From an uncultured Prevotellaceae bacterium (GTDB taxonomy: Bacteria; Bacteroidota; Bacteroidia; Bacteroidales; Bacteroidaceae): a stretch of DNA of 64,000 nt. The notes under the pieces were generated by a model. It did not search any database, was not told where the DNA came from, and saw only the letters and a program-made list of their open reading frames with translations. The stretch lies in assembly GCA_947174945.1 (NCBI GenBank), contig CAMWKZ010000003.1, positions 1 through 64,000 on the forward strand, read 5' to 3'. The translations under genes and the position numbers were made by a program. This document shows positions 51,224 to 62,400 of this stretch, in pieces; position 1 is the first letter of the stretch, and each line of letters begins with the position of its first letter.

Positions 51224-52269
51224 CCTTTGGTTCGGTTAAGTTCGTTTAACAATATTTCTATCAGCCGGGGCACGCCATAGCGGTCGAGCTCATCCTCGCG
51301 AATCCAAGTATAGTCGGCTGGCAATACGGGCTGCTCCTCTGGTTCCCACAGCCAGAAGTCGGCATAGATAACCCGGTGGGTCAGCACGTGCTTTATATGC
51401 TCTGCAATCCTATGAACTTGGGGCTTGGTCGCCTGCCCATCGCCAGTGGCAAAGGGACTGCACTGCTGCAAGTAATCGTCAAGCCCCGTGTTCTCAATAC
51501 ACAGCGGTTCCCATAGTCCCTGCCAGATGTCGCCCTCGCCGCGCCGATGGATGGCCGTCATGCCCTTCCACCTTATATATATATAAGTCAGGTGGCGCTC
51601 TTTTACCTTCAGCGTCTTGAGCTTGACGGGCAGCTCGGCCACCCGCCCTTCGCGCAAGGCCACGCATGATTCCTGCAACGGGCAATCGAGACAGCGGGGA
51701 CTGGTCGGCGTACACTGAATGGCGCCAAAGTCCATCATGCCCTGATTGTAGGCGGATGCCTCGTCAGCGGGCAAGAGCTCTTGCGCCAAGGCGGCAAACT
51801 CGTGCTTCCCCTCGGTAGTGTTGATAGGTGTCTCAATGCCATAGTGGCGGGCCAGCACTCGGTACACATTGCCGTCGACCACCGCAGCAGGCAGCCCGAA
51901 GGCTATCGAACCGATGGCAGCCGCCGTATAGTCGCCCACCCCCTTGAGGCTCTTGATAATCTTGAGCGTCTGCGGGAATCCGCCCATGTCTACTATTTGG
52001 CGAGCAGCCGTGTGCAGGTTGCGTGCCCTGCTGTAATAGCCCAGCCCCTGCCATTCGCGCAGCACCTCGTCTTCCGAGGCCGCAGCCAGTTTCTCCACCG
52101 TCGGCCACCGACGCATGAAGCGCTCCCAGTAAGGCCGCCCCTGCTCGATGCGCGTCTGTTGCAAGATGATTTCCGAGAGCCAGATGGCATACGCGTCGTG
52201 CGTCTGCCGCCACGGCAGTTCCCTTCCGTTCTCGCGAAACCATTGCAGTATCGTGGTGGTGAAACTCAT
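51220..52269 (-). CDS. mutY: A/G-specific adenine glycosylase
   Basis: A 349-residue DNA repair enzyme that removes adenine paired with 8-oxoguanine. Motifs: LSEIILQQTRIEQGRPYW (catalytic Glu region), helix-hairpin-helix LKGVGDYTAAAIGSIAFG with the catalytic Asp, VDGNVYRVLAR, and the iron-sulfur cluster loop C-x6-C-x2-C-x5-C (CTPTSPRCLDCPLQESC). The C-terminal NUDIX-like domain (about 225-340) recognises 8-oxoguanine. Coupled to purN by overlap and follows an MscS gene by 10 bases. Confidence 0.97.
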   Translation of the reverse strand: MSFTTTILQWFRENGRELPWRQTHDAYAIWLSEIILQQTRIEQGRPYWERFMRRWPTVEKLAAASEDEVLREWQGLGYYSRARNLHTAARQIVDMGGFPQTLKIIKSLKGVGDYTAAAIGSIAFGLPAAVVDGNVYRVLARHYGIETPINTTEGKHEFAALAQELLPADEASAYNQGMMDFGAIQCTPTSPRCLDCPLQESCVALREGRVAELPVKLKTLKVKERHLTYIYIRWKGMTAIHRRGEGDIWQGLWEPLCIENTGLDDYLQQCSPFATGDGQATKPQVHRIAEHIKHVLTHRVIYADFWLWEPEEQPVLPADYTWIREDELDRYGVPRLIEILLNELNRTKG

Positions 52270-52279
52270 AGATGCCGAA

Positions 52280-53386
52280 TTACTGTTCGGGGAACTGCTG
52301 GTAGATGGTCAGCCCGAAGACAGGAGCCTCGGCAATGGCGTACTCCATTATCTCAGAGATAGCGTGCTCGTAGGGCAGCGCGTCCTGCATCTCCAGCCAA
52401 AAGACGAACTCAATGGGTTGTCCCGTTGGGGTGCTATCCAGCTGGTGTACCATGATAACGAGGTCAGAGAGCACGTCGGCACGCTCTGCCAGCCACTGCT
52501 CCATGTGCTGCCGATAGCGCGTCAGGTTGACCACCCCGTCCTCGCCGACGGTAATGGAGCGGAAGTCAATGTATAGCTTGCGCACTACCTTGCGCCCCAC
52601 GTTCTCCTTCATGCCCTTCCAGTTCTGGAACGAGCCATCCACCAGTGTCTGCGGCGACACGGTAATAATCGTATTGTCGAAATTGCGCACCTTGACGGTG
52701 GTCAGCGTTATCTCCTCCACAACGCCGTCGGCTCCAGCCCCCGGCACGGTGATGCGGTCGCCCACGGCCACCATCTCGTTGGATGTCAGCCGGATGCCAG
52801 CCACCAGTCCCTTGATGGTGTCCTGAAACGCCAGCATCAGGATGGCCGATGCGGCACCTAATCCTGCCAAGAGCGTTGAGGGGTCTTTGTCGACGGCTAT
52901 CGCCACTACCACAATGGCAGCGATAAAGATAAGCACGATTTTCAGCACACCGATGAACGAGTAGAGGTACTGCTGGCGAGCCGTGCGCTTGGCGCCCTGC
53001 AACAGGTGGAACGAGTCGGTAAAGACGATGAACGTGCGCGTAGCCATGACGGTGATATAGATAGCCGTCAGGCGAGCCAGTGTTTCATGGCCCGTCGGAT
53101 ATTCAGAGAACACAGAGGGCAGCACCAGCCACACGACGATGGCAGGCACTATCTGGCAAGCCGAGCGCAGCACGCGCTCATTGAACAGAACCTCGTCCCA
53201 CTTGGCTTCCGTGCGGCGCGTCAGCTGGCCTACCAGCGGAATAAACAACTTAAACACCCATCCCGCCAACGCAGCCATCAAGATGGTGATGATAACCAGC
53301 ACGCCATCGCGCACGATGGGGATGTAGTCGGCTCCCAAACCGACATGAGCAAGCAACGGCTCCAAGTAAATCTTAATCGTATTCAT
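52280..53386 (-). CDS. Mechanosensitive ion channel, MscS family (YbdG-like)
   Basis: A 368-residue inner-membrane channel with about five N-terminal helices, the pore-lining helix region LLAGLGAASAILMLAFQDTIKGLVAGIRL (Gly/Ala-rich, about 165-195), the beta domain (VGDRITVPGAGADGVVEEITLTTVKVRNFDNTIITVSPQTL), and a cytosolic alpha/beta C-terminal domain. The larger transmembrane part and the sequence after the pore resemble the mini-conductance channel YbdG. It relieves turgor after osmotic down-shock. Confidence 0.92.
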   Translation of the reverse strand: MNTIKIYLEPLLAHVGLGADYIPIVRDGVLVIITILMAALAGWVFKLFIPLVGQLTRRTEAKWDEVLFNERVLRSACQIVPAIVVWLVLPSVFSEYPTGHETLARLTAIYITVMATRTFIVFTDSFHLLQGAKRTARQQYLYSFIGVLKIVLIFIAAIVVVAIAVDKDPSTLLAGLGAASAILMLAFQDTIKGLVAGIRLTSNEMVAVGDRITVPGAGADGVVEEITLTTVKVRNFDNTIITVSPQTLVDGSFQNWKGMKENVGRKVVRKLYIDFRSITVGEDGVVNLTRYRQHMEQWLAERADVLSDLVIMVHQLDSTPTGQPIEFVFWLEMQDALPYEHAISEIMEYAIAEAPVFGLTIYQQFPEQ

Positions 53387-53403
53387 TGGCTAATAAAAAG
53401 TCG

Positions 53404-54564
53404 TTATGGTTCGCAAAGCGCATTGCACACGCGGTCCTGAAAAGCCTTGCCCGTGGCATTGCGCATAACGCCCTGATTGATAATGGAGAAGCACAGCTGA
53501 TGACCATTGGCGGCAGTGCAGTAGCCCGACAGGCTGGAGATGCCCGTCAGTGTACCCGTCTTGGCGCGCACGTTGCCTTGGGCGGGTGTCTTCTTCATGC
53601 GGTCTTTCAGCGTACCGTCCACTCCGGCAATGGGCAGCGCGGGCATCAGTGTGCCGATGATGCGGGGCGACCGCCACGCATGGCGCAGCAGCGCACAAAG
53701 CAACTCAGCCGACACATAGTTGTAAAGCGAGAGACCAGAGCCGTCGGCCACCTTGTACGGATTGCCCCCCAGCCCGAGCCTGTTGATAAGCCGCTTGGTG
53801 ATGGTGCGCGCATCGGATGCCCGCGCCAGTCCCTTCTTGGCCGATGCTGCCGTCTGATAGAACATCGACTCGGCGTAGAAGTTGTCGCTCATCTTGAGCA
53901 TACGCTCCATGACCTGTGCGATGGAGTGCTGGCAGGTGCCCAGCAGGCAGGCGTTGACGGGCAAGCGGCCCTCCGTCAGCTGCACCCGCTCCAGATTGAT
54001 GCCCAAGCGGGCCACCTCCTCGGCAAAGGTCTGCGGGAAGACATTCTTGCGCCCAACGGACAGAGCCGTCAGCAGCGGGTTGTCGTCGTCCCAGCACCAG
54101 CCCTCGCCATAGTCCTGCGCTTCCTTCATCGTGCGGTCGGCCACCAGCTGGCCGCAGATGCTGTCGATGCCCAGCTGGCGCAGGCAACCGGCCATAGCCG
54201 CCACGTCGTCAAGGGTCAGCGCGGGGTCGAAGCCGCCCACGCAATAGACGTTGCCCACCAGCGTGGTGCCGCGGACGGAGCCTGTATAGTAGACGCGCGT
54301 CTGGTACTGATAGTCGGGGCCCAGCTGGTCGAGGGCGGTAATGGCCGTCACCAGCTTCATGCACGAGGCCGGTCGCATGAGCTGACGCTCGTTTACCTTA
54401 TATATAATAGAGTCGGCTGTCAGGTCGTACACCATCAGCCCCACCTGCGACGTCTCGAACATGGGGTCGCACAGCAGCGAGTCGAGCCTTGCCCGCAGCG
54501 TGTCTTGTGCGAGCGCAGCCACAAAAGAGCAGCAGAGGAGGCATAAAACTACACATTTCTTCAT
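53404..54564 (-). CDS. dacB: D-alanyl-D-alanine carboxypeptidase/endopeptidase (PBP4, DacB family)
   Basis: A peptidase S13 enzyme of about 386 residues. Signal peptide CVVLCLLCCSFVAALAQ, then the penicillin-binding motifs SCMK (S67-x-x-K70 of this start), MSDNFYAE (SxN) and AKTGTL (KTG), with the long inserted domain between the first and second as in PBP4. It trims D-Ala or cuts cross-links in peptidoglycan in the periplasm. The start MKKCVVLC is chosen because the promoter lies just upstream; a frame extending to 54672 would cross that promoter and the divergent nadB start. Confidence 0.93.
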   Translation of the reverse strand: MKKCVVLCLLCCSFVAALAQDTLRARLDSLLCDPMFETSQVGLMVYDLTADSIIYKVNERQLMRPASCMKLVTAITALDQLGPDYQYQTRVYYTGSVRGTTLVGNVYCVGGFDPALTLDDVAAMAGCLRQLGIDSICGQLVADRTMKEAQDYGEGWCWDDDNPLLTALSVGRKNVFPQTFAEEVARLGINLERVQLTEGRLPVNACLLGTCQHSIAQVMERMLKMSDNFYAESMFYQTAASAKKGLARASDARTITKRLINRLGLGGNPYKVADGSGLSLYNYVSAELLCALLRHAWRSPRIIGTLMPALPIAGVDGTLKDRMKKTPAQGNVRAKTGTLTGISSLSGYCTAANGHQLCFSIINQGVMRNATGKAFQDRVCNALCEP

Positions 54565-54569
54565 AATCG

Positions 54570-54602
54570 TTGGCAAAGTTACGAATTTTATTTGTACTTT
54601 TG
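54570..54602 (+). promoter_or_regulatory. Promoter for nadB, overlapping the dacB promoter
   Basis: TTG at 54570-54572, a rather long 22-bp spacer and TACTTTTG at 54595-54602. The two promoters share almost the same DNA on opposite strands. Confidence 0.55.
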
Positions 54603-54605
54603 CAA
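54574..54605 (-). promoter_or_regulatory. Promoter for dacB, overlapping the nadB promoter
   Basis: On the minus strand TTG (complement of 54603-54605), a 21-bp spacer and TAACTTTG (complement of 54574-54581). Confidence 0.7.
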
Positions 54606-54622
54606 CGTTTAATACAAAAAGC

Positions 54623-56209
54623 ATGGTATACGAGTACGATTTCCTTATCATTGGTGCGGGCGTGGCCGGCATGAGCTACGCGCTGAAAGTGGCCCGCGCC
54701 CACAAAGGCAAGATATGTATGATTTGCAAGACGTCGCTGGACGAGGCTAACACGTCGTTTGCGCAGGGAGGCGTGGCCTCGGTGACGAACCGCGCGGTGG
54801 ACTGCTTCGACAAGCACATTGAGGACACGATGATTGCGGGCGACTACATCAGCGACCGTCAGGCGGTGGAGCAGGTGGTGCGCATGGCACCCGAGCAAAT
54901 CAGCGAGCTGGTGCAGTGGGGGGTGAACTTCGACCGCAAGGACGATGGCCAGTTTGACCTGCACCGCGAGGGCGGCCACTCGGAGTTCCGCATTCTGCAC
55001 CATGCCGACGACACGGGTGCCGAGATACAGCGCGGACTGATGGAGGCGGTGCGCCGATGTCCCGACATTGACGTGAAGGAGCACCACTTTGCCGTCGAGA
55101 TTATCACCCAGCACCACTTGGGCGTGAGGGTGACACGCCGCTCGCCCAACATCAGGTGCTACGGGGCATACGTGCTGAACCCTGAGCAGCGGGTGGACAC
55201 CTATCTGGGCAAGGTGACGGTACTGTGTACGGGCGGTTGCGGAGCCGTGTACCTGACGACATCGAACCCCGTCATTGCCACGGGCGACGGCATTGCGATG
55301 GCGTACCGGGCCAAGGCGACGGTGGCCGACATGGAGTTCGTACAGTTTCATCCCACCGTACTGCACAATCCCAACGAGACGCATCCTGCCTACCTCATCA
55401 CCGAGGCCATGCGCGGCTATGGCGGCATACTGAAACTGCCCAACGGCGAGACGTTCATGGAGAAGTACGACGAGCGGCTGTCGCTGGCACCGCGCGATAT
55501 CGTGGCACGTGCCATTGACAAGGAGATGAAGATACACGGGCTGGACCACGTGTGCCTTGACGTGACCCACAAACCTGCCGAGGAGACCCGCCACCACTTC
55601 CCCAACATATACCAGAAGTGCCTGTCGATGGGTATCGACATCACGACGGACTACATTCCCGTGAGACCTGCCGCCCACTATATGTGCGGTGGCATCAAGG
55701 TCGACCTGAACGGCCAGTCGAGCATCGAGCGGCTCTACGCACTCGGCGAGTGCTCTTGCACGGGGCTGCACGGCGGCAACCGACTGGCTTCGAACTCGCT
55801 GATTGAGGCCGTGGTGTATGCCGAGACGGCGGCTCGCCACTCGCTGGAGCATGTCGACCTGTACGACTACAACACCGACGTGCCTGAATGGAACGACGAG
55901 GGCACCATGACTAACGAGGAGAAGGTGCTCATCACGCAGTCGGTGAAAGAGGTCAACCAGATTATGGCCAACTACGTGGGCATTGTGCGCAGCGACCTGC
56001 GACTGCACCGCGCATGGGACCGTCTGGATATGCTCTACGAGGAGACGGAGCGGCTCTTCAAGCGTGTGAAGGCCAGCCGCGACATCTGCGAACTGCGCAA
56101 CATGATAAACGTGGGCTACCTGATAACCCGTTGGGCGCTGGAGCGCAAGGAGTGCCGAGGACTGCACTTCACGACGGATTATCCGCACCATGCCTACGAC
56201 AAGAAATAG
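54623..56209 (+). CDS. nadB: L-aspartate oxidase
   Basis: A 528-residue flavoprotein, first enzyme of NAD synthesis, oxidising L-aspartate to iminoaspartate. FAD site DFLIIGAGVAGMSYALKVA, the ANTSFAQGGVASV loop typical of this branch, DDTGAEIQRGLMEAV, GDGIAMAYRAKATVADMEFVQFHPT, the catalytic EETRHHFPNIY Arg region, RPAAHYMCGGIKVD and GECSCTGLHGGNRLASNSLIEAVVYAE. The start MVYEYDFLIIG follows the promoter. A longer frame to 54461 would run through dacB and is rejected. No nadA or nadC nearby. Confidence 0.96.
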   Translation: MVYEYDFLIIGAGVAGMSYALKVARAHKGKICMICKTSLDEANTSFAQGGVASVTNRAVDCFDKHIEDTMIAGDYISDRQAVEQVVRMAPEQISELVQWGVNFDRKDDGQFDLHREGGHSEFRILHHADDTGAEIQRGLMEAVRRCPDIDVKEHHFAVEIITQHHLGVRVTRRSPNIRCYGAYVLNPEQRVDTYLGKVTVLCTGGCGAVYLTTSNPVIATGDGIAMAYRAKATVADMEFVQFHPTVLHNPNETHPAYLITEAMRGYGGILKLPNGETFMEKYDERLSLAPRDIVARAIDKEMKIHGLDHVCLDVTHKPAEETRHHFPNIYQKCLSMGIDITTDYIPVRPAAHYMCGGIKVDLNGQSSIERLYALGECSCTGLHGGNRLASNSLIEAVVYAETAARHSLEHVDLYDYNTDVPEWNDEGTMTNEEKVLITQSVKEVNQIMANYVGIVRSDLRLHRAWDRLDMLYEETERLFKRVKASRDICELRNMINVGYLITRWALERKECRGLHFTTDYPHHAYDKK

Positions 56210-56230
56210 CCCATAGAACCCGCTTTTTAT

Positions 56231-56406
56231 GCCGACGCGCTCGGCACCGTGTGCCGACCGTATCCGCACATGGTGCCGAGCGCGTCGGCGCATGATGCGG
56301 AGTGCGTCCGTGCATGGTGCGAAGCGCGTCCGTGCATGGTGCGGAGCGCGTCCGTGCATGGTGCGGACACGGTCGGCGCACGGTGCCCCCCAAGTCCGCC
56401 TGTTTT
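56231..56406. repeat. 22-bp tandem array, seven units plus terminal module
   Basis: Units begin at 56231, 56253, 56275, 56297, 56319, 56341 and 56363, each 22 bp, typically GC(C/G)GA(C/G)CGCGTCCGTGCATG with some inverted stretches (GCGGACACGGTCGGC). The last 22 bases carry GTGCCCCCCAAGTC, the inverse of a module ending the 8.3-kb array. It fills the gap between the converging nadB and sprA genes. Confidence 0.9.
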
Positions 56407-56408
56407 CG

Positions 56409-59400
56409 CTATCGGGTAAGCGAGAATTTCAGGGATAGTCCGAAGTCGTGAGTAGTGGTGGGATAGCTGCTGCTGGACAGCAACGGCTTGTTGGTCTGAC
56501 GGTCATAGTAGGCCGAAAGGGTCATCAGGCGCGACAGCGTGTAGTCGGCCATGAGCGACAGCTTCAGGGCTGAGTTGCCACTGCTGGCTGCCGACGTGCG
56601 CGATGCAATGTCGCGGGTGATGGCCGCCTGGTCGCGCAGCGAGAGGTCGAGCCTCAGGTTCAGGTCGTGGTTGACGCCCGACTTGCGGTTGTTCTGGGTG
56701 CTCTGAGTGGTCTTGTTGGCCTGCCCCGACTTGCCCTGCTGCGCCTTCTTGACCTTGCGCGTAGTGCCGCTGCCGAAGAGGTTGAAGTCGGAAATCTTAT
56801 AGCCCATGCCTATTACGATGTCGTTGGAACGGCTCTCGTTCAGTTGCACACTGGTCATCGAGAGCGTGAGCACACGGGTGCGCCGGTACTCGGCCTTCAG
56901 TGTCATGCTGTTGTGAAGCGTCACGTCGACACCCATCAGCGGCGAGAACGACTCGTTGATGCTGACCATCGGCACGTTCCATCCCAGCATCGAGGCCGTC
57001 TCGCTGCTGCTCGAATAGCTGCCCAGTGCAAACACGCTCTTGTAGCCGTGGCTGAGGCTGACCGACTTGAAGTGCTCGCTGAACCAGTGCAGACGGGAAA
57101 GTCCGTTGTAGCGGACGCTCCAGTTGGGCAACAGCCGCGCCAGCGACGGCATGAAGTCGAGCGAACCGCGCCCGCTGCCCGTATAGGTGTCGAGGAAGGC
57201 GGGTATCATGACGGCAGCCGAATACTGCTTGATGTCCTGCGTGCCATAGTGCGCCATAGCCTGCTGATGGAAACGGGGCAGCGCGTCGCAGAAACGCTCG
57301 AACACCGCCGAGGGGTAGCCGCTGTTGGCATCGCCCATGCGCTCGAAGGCCGACGATATGGATATGGTGGTCATGTTAAACGTGCCCGACTGCGTGGTGG
57401 GCATACCGCCGTACATATACTGGATGCTGCGCGAGCGGCTCTCCGTGCGCGATGCGTTCAGGTCAATCTTGAGGTCGCGGGCAGGCTCCAGCGTGGCGCG
57501 CACCTGCAGGTCGTTGGTCTGGTTGGTGGCTGCGGGCGTGGCAATGCTGTCGGCCATGACCAGCCAGCCGTTGTCAACCGCCTTCTGCACATACGAATCG
57601 CCCGTCATGCCGAAGGCAAAACCCAGTCCCGGAGCCATCACGCTGCCCGTGCGCTGACCCAGCATATCGCCCACGTTGGGGCTAAACCCTGGCAGCGACA
57701 TGGCGTATTGGTTGCGGTACTTGATGTCTACCGAGCGCACGAGCATCAGCAGACGCGCCACGCTCTGTGCCGGCTTGTACCACCACTCGTTCTCCACGGG
57801 CGGCTTGGGTGTCACCGTCAGCTTGACCGTCACCGTGTCGAGGTTCCTCACCACGAGCTTGTTCTGGTCTACCACCTTGTATCTGATGGGATAGGCCCTG
57901 CCGTCCTTCGTGCGTGCCGTCACGACGAGCCGCTTCGACCGCTTGTTGTGGCTCACGGTAACGGTGGTGTCCGGTCGCAACCGCAGCTCCTGCTGGAAGG
58001 CATTCTTGTTCTTGGGCAGTGCCGTGTCTTCCTTCGTAGGCTTGTTGGCGGTCGTGGGCTTCTTGGCATTGTTCGGTTGCTTCACCGTCTTTGCAATGGG
58101 TTTACGGAACCGCTCGTTCACCTTCTTCAGGAAGGGGAAGTGGTTGTAGAGCGTCTCCATGTTAAACGTACCGTTAAGGTTCAGCTGGCGGTTGTTCGAT
58201 ATGGTGTTGCCCAGCTCGGTGCCGTCGTTCAGTGCCGTGCCGCGCACCCAGTTGTAGGTAGCGTCATACTTGGCGCTGGAAGTCACCCAGTCGAAGATAG
58301 GCAACTTGTTGAGCGGCACCTGATAAGACGCCGTGAACGTCTGCCGGTAGTCGAGCGGACGGCCAAAGTGCTTGATGCTCTGCCACACCGAGTCCTTCCA
58401 CGCCGTGTAGTGGTCGGGGTACAGGTCTTTATTAATGGGCAGGTTGCTCAGCGGCTGTTCTATCTCGGCCTGCGTGCCCGACTGGAAGTTCAGGTGCAGG
58501 TTGCGCGTCAGGTCCCAGCGCAACGACAGGTTGCGGTTCCAGAGGAACTGCGAATTAAACGTGACGGGCAGACTGGCTCCGCCCAAGTCCTCCATGTTGC
58601 GCTCCTGCAACTCATAGTAGTTGCGCGTGAGCTCCGAGTTGAACGTCACGTTCTGTGGCAGCCAGTTAAGGGTCAGCGACTTGGGGTAGGCCATCCACTT
58701 AGAGCGTTTCTTCGACTTGCGGAACGGCTCCCAGCCCTTATAGACGGGCGTATAGGAGTAGTTGAGCGAGCCTCGCCACTGGTCTTCCCGCTCGTAGACG
58801 GTCGTTTCGCCCGACGTGTAGCGGTGGGAATGACTGTAGGACAGCGAGAAGTTGGCAGGGTCGTAAGGCATCGGGTGACGCTTGGTCTTGATGCCGAAGC
58901 GCACGTTGGACAGCGAGAAGTTGGTGTTCGTCGTCCGCGTAACGGCAATGCTCTCAATGGAGTCTCGCTCCTGACGGTCGTCGGTGTCTAAGGCATCGTC
59001 CAGCTCCATGTCGGTGTCCAGCGGATTGTACTTCGGTCGGGTCTGCTCCTTGGTGACGGAGTAATAAAGCGGAGCCGTCACCTTCAGCTTGTCGGGGAAG
59101 AACTTGCCCAGCTCGACATTGGCCGTCAGCGAGTAGGTCTTGTAGTCATCGGTGGTGCACGCAGCCACTCCGTCCTCCAGTCCGCCAAAGCCCTCGGTCA
59201 CCATCTTGCCCGTCAGGTTGACCGTTCCTACGTCAGACAGCTGCATATTCAGCGCGCCCGATGCCGCCCAGCCGCCTCGGTTCACCACGTCTAACAGGCG
59301 CAGCTCGTTCACCCACACCTCGCCCGACCTGACCGTACCCGACAGGTTGCGCACGCCTATCATCATTGTCTTCACCTCGCCCAGCGACGGATTACCCATC

Positions 59401-62400
59401 ACGCTGACCTTGTTGTTCGGGTGGTTGGGGTCATAGTCGGAGTAAGGCATCGTATAGCTGGCCGTACCCGTGGCACGTGCCTTGTTGCGTTCTTTCTTCA
59501 GGCGGGTGAAGATGCTCAGGTCGAGGTCGACCATATTGTCTGCCGGCCACACCGCCCAGCAGTCGTTTACATTATATTTATTATAGTCGCTGCGGTCGGG
59601 GGTCAGCTTCAGGGGCACCACATACTCGTAATAGTTGCTGGTATAGTCGCTACCCATGCGGATGAAGACGGCCAGCTGGTCGTCGCCAAGGTTATCGTCG
59701 TTGATGAGGTGGTTGGCGTGTACGAACATCTGCATACGCCGATACTGGCGCAAGTCAAGGGTAGTATTGCGGTAGACTGCCTTCGACTCGCCTGCCGACA
59801 GGTTCTTCACCACCATGTTCATGGCCTGCTCGTTGGCCTCCGTCAACTGGGGCTGCGATGGGTCGGTGACGCGCGAGATGCCCGGCGGAACGACATAGTT
59901 GACGGGCTGCTTGTCGTTGTTCTCCTCAATGTTAACGGCACTCACCTCCAGCGTACCGCTATGGCTGCCCGTGGTCAGGGGTTGCTCGTAGGCACGCCAT
60001 TCGCCACGCACCAAGTCGAGTGAGCCAAAGCGGAGCACAACGGGCTTGGTGAAATGGGTCAGGAACATACGCATGAAGCGGATGCTGCTCAGGTCGACGC
60101 TGCCTTCCTTGCTGCTATACTGCGACAGCGGTATGCGGAACTGGTACCACTTGACCGTCTCCCTGCTGCCATTGCGCAAGGGTGCCGTGTACTCGCGAAT
60201 GTCGGTGATGAAGTTGCGCCCTAACTGCATATCCTCAGGACGTATGCTGACGTGATACTGCAAGTAGCGCTCGTACTCATTCAGCGTATAGTCTTGGTTG
60301 ATGTCCTCCACGTCGGGGTAGGTCTTGTAGGAGGTGTCGTAGCCATCGGGCTGCTGGTCGCTGTCGGGCGAGTTGCCCTGTGGCATATTGATGCGCTTGT
60401 ATCGCTCCAGTATGCTGGCCCTGCGCTCGTCAAGGTCGCTACCGCGGAAGTAGTGGTAGTTGTCGTTGGCGGGGTCGTCGAGCCAGGCGTTCCGCACACT
60501 GTCGTTTACGTTCACGTTCTGTAGGAAAGCGGCATAGGCAGGATAGTTGCGCTCCTCTTCGTCGGTCAGTCCGTTAAGTCCCACGTCCTGCTTGGCACGG
60601 GCTCCGCTGGTGGTGGCAAAGGCGTATGTCTGCGTAGGCTGTACGGGAATCTTACCCCATGCCGTCTGGGTAAACGAGCCAGTGCCGTCGACGGGCATTC
60701 CGCTCTCGTAGAACTTCTTGCCGTCGCGCAGGATGTCTTCGCTCACCTCGCCTAAGTTGATATAGAGGTCACCGCCATATTCGGCTGCGTCGCTTTGTCC
60801 GCTGGTATAGATGAAGGGGTCGAGCATCCAGAACTCTATGTACTCTACGTTAGCCGCCTCGAAGTCGTTGGTGTCTAACTTACGCATCATGCCTCCCCAG
60901 CGCTGGTAGGGATTGCGTAGCCTACCGTCCTGCGTAACGTCGGTCGACAGGTTATAAGGCCCGCGCTCGTCAGGATAGTAGGCAAGGTTGAGTACCGACA
61001 GCGTGTTGGTGGCACCGCTGTAGGTCGACTGGTTGCGATTGGGGTAGAGTTCGTTCACGTAGACAGCCCTCACGTAGTGGTTGCTCAGCTGGTCGAGGTC
61101 GCTTTTGATGTGGCTGGGCGTAAGGCTGGATGAACGATAGGTGAAAAGCGGGTCGATGTCGTACCATGCCAGCAGGGCGCGGTTGAAGCCACTGGTCACG
61201 GAGTCCTTGTCGGCATACTCGCTGAAGGTTTTAGGCACGCTGGAGATAACCCACGACTTAGGCTCCAGTACGCTGATGCCGTTCTTGGCATTCTCAAAGT
61301 CGTCGATATAAGAGGCGTTGTCCTGTGTGCCACTGGCCGTGCCGGCTATAAGCTGGGCGAACTCGCCCGTAAAGGAGATTTGCGAAGGCTGGGTGCAGTG
61401 CAGCAGGGGCAGCTTGTTGAGCATACGGGTAAGCCACTGGCTCTCGGTCTTCCAGTTGAGGTTCACGCCCCACAGGGTGTTGTTCAGCGGTTCCGAACCC
61501 ATGATGACCTTCGACGTAAGGGCCTGCTCGCTCAGGTGTTGCAGCGTACCGCCCAACTGGAAGTCCTTGGAGAAGTCGTATTCCCAGTTAAGTCCGAACA
61601 TACGCTTGCGCTGCATACCATAGTCGGTATTGCTCTCCAACGACACGCTGACATTGGTGCCGGCATCAATGATGCTTTGGTTAAGGATGGTCACCTCGCC
61701 TGCCGAGTAGTCAACCGTATAGTCTGAGCCTTCAGTTAAGATGACACCGCCTGCCGTAACAACCACGGAACCTTGCGGCACATTGTAGGCACCGAGGGAA
61801 ATAACATTGGCCGAAGAACCCTTGAACTGGCCCGTCAGCAGGAACTTGTTCTTACCCGTCATCTGGCGGGCAGCAATGCGCGTTGTGTCGTATAGTTCAT
61901 GGAACGTGTACTTCGCCACCTCTTCGTCCGACAGTCCACAGCCTTTCAGGAATCGCTCAAGGGTGGTTCCAAAAGGTTCTACCGAGGGGAAGAACACACG
62001 GCCATTGGTGACGGTATAGCCCTGCACATAGTCGAAGTAACCGTTAGGATTCACACGGTTGTTGTCGTCCAGACGGTCGCAGCCCAGTCCACGCAACAGC
62101 GTGATGTTCTTAGCTCGGCCATCGGGTATATAATTAAGGTAAACGCCTGTTGTATCGTTCTGGTATTTGATGTCCAGCCGGAACTTACTCTTCTCCACGT
62201 TGGAGGCCAGATAGTAGACGTTCTTCATCATCAGGTCCCAGTTAGCCTGATGGGGGCTGTTGCTGGTATTCTTCAGCGCCTTGACGTAAAGTGCCTGACT
62301 GGCATTATCGCTCTGGTCGGCGGCAAACTCGCCTACCCGATAGGTCTGTCCGCCGTATGTGAACTCATAGGCAACGGCCAGCACTTGGTCGGTCTGCAAC

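Noticed and set aside
54398..56359. A 653-codon open frame on the minus strand opposite nadB
   Set aside because: Its product is low-complexity His/Val/Arg-rich sequence without any domain, and it lies entirely antisense to the well-supported nadB and the dacB start. It is a by-product of GC-rich codon use.
56667..58991. A 774-codon plus-strand open frame opposite sprA
   Set aside because: Composition is typical of an antisense shadow and sprA is certain on the other strand.
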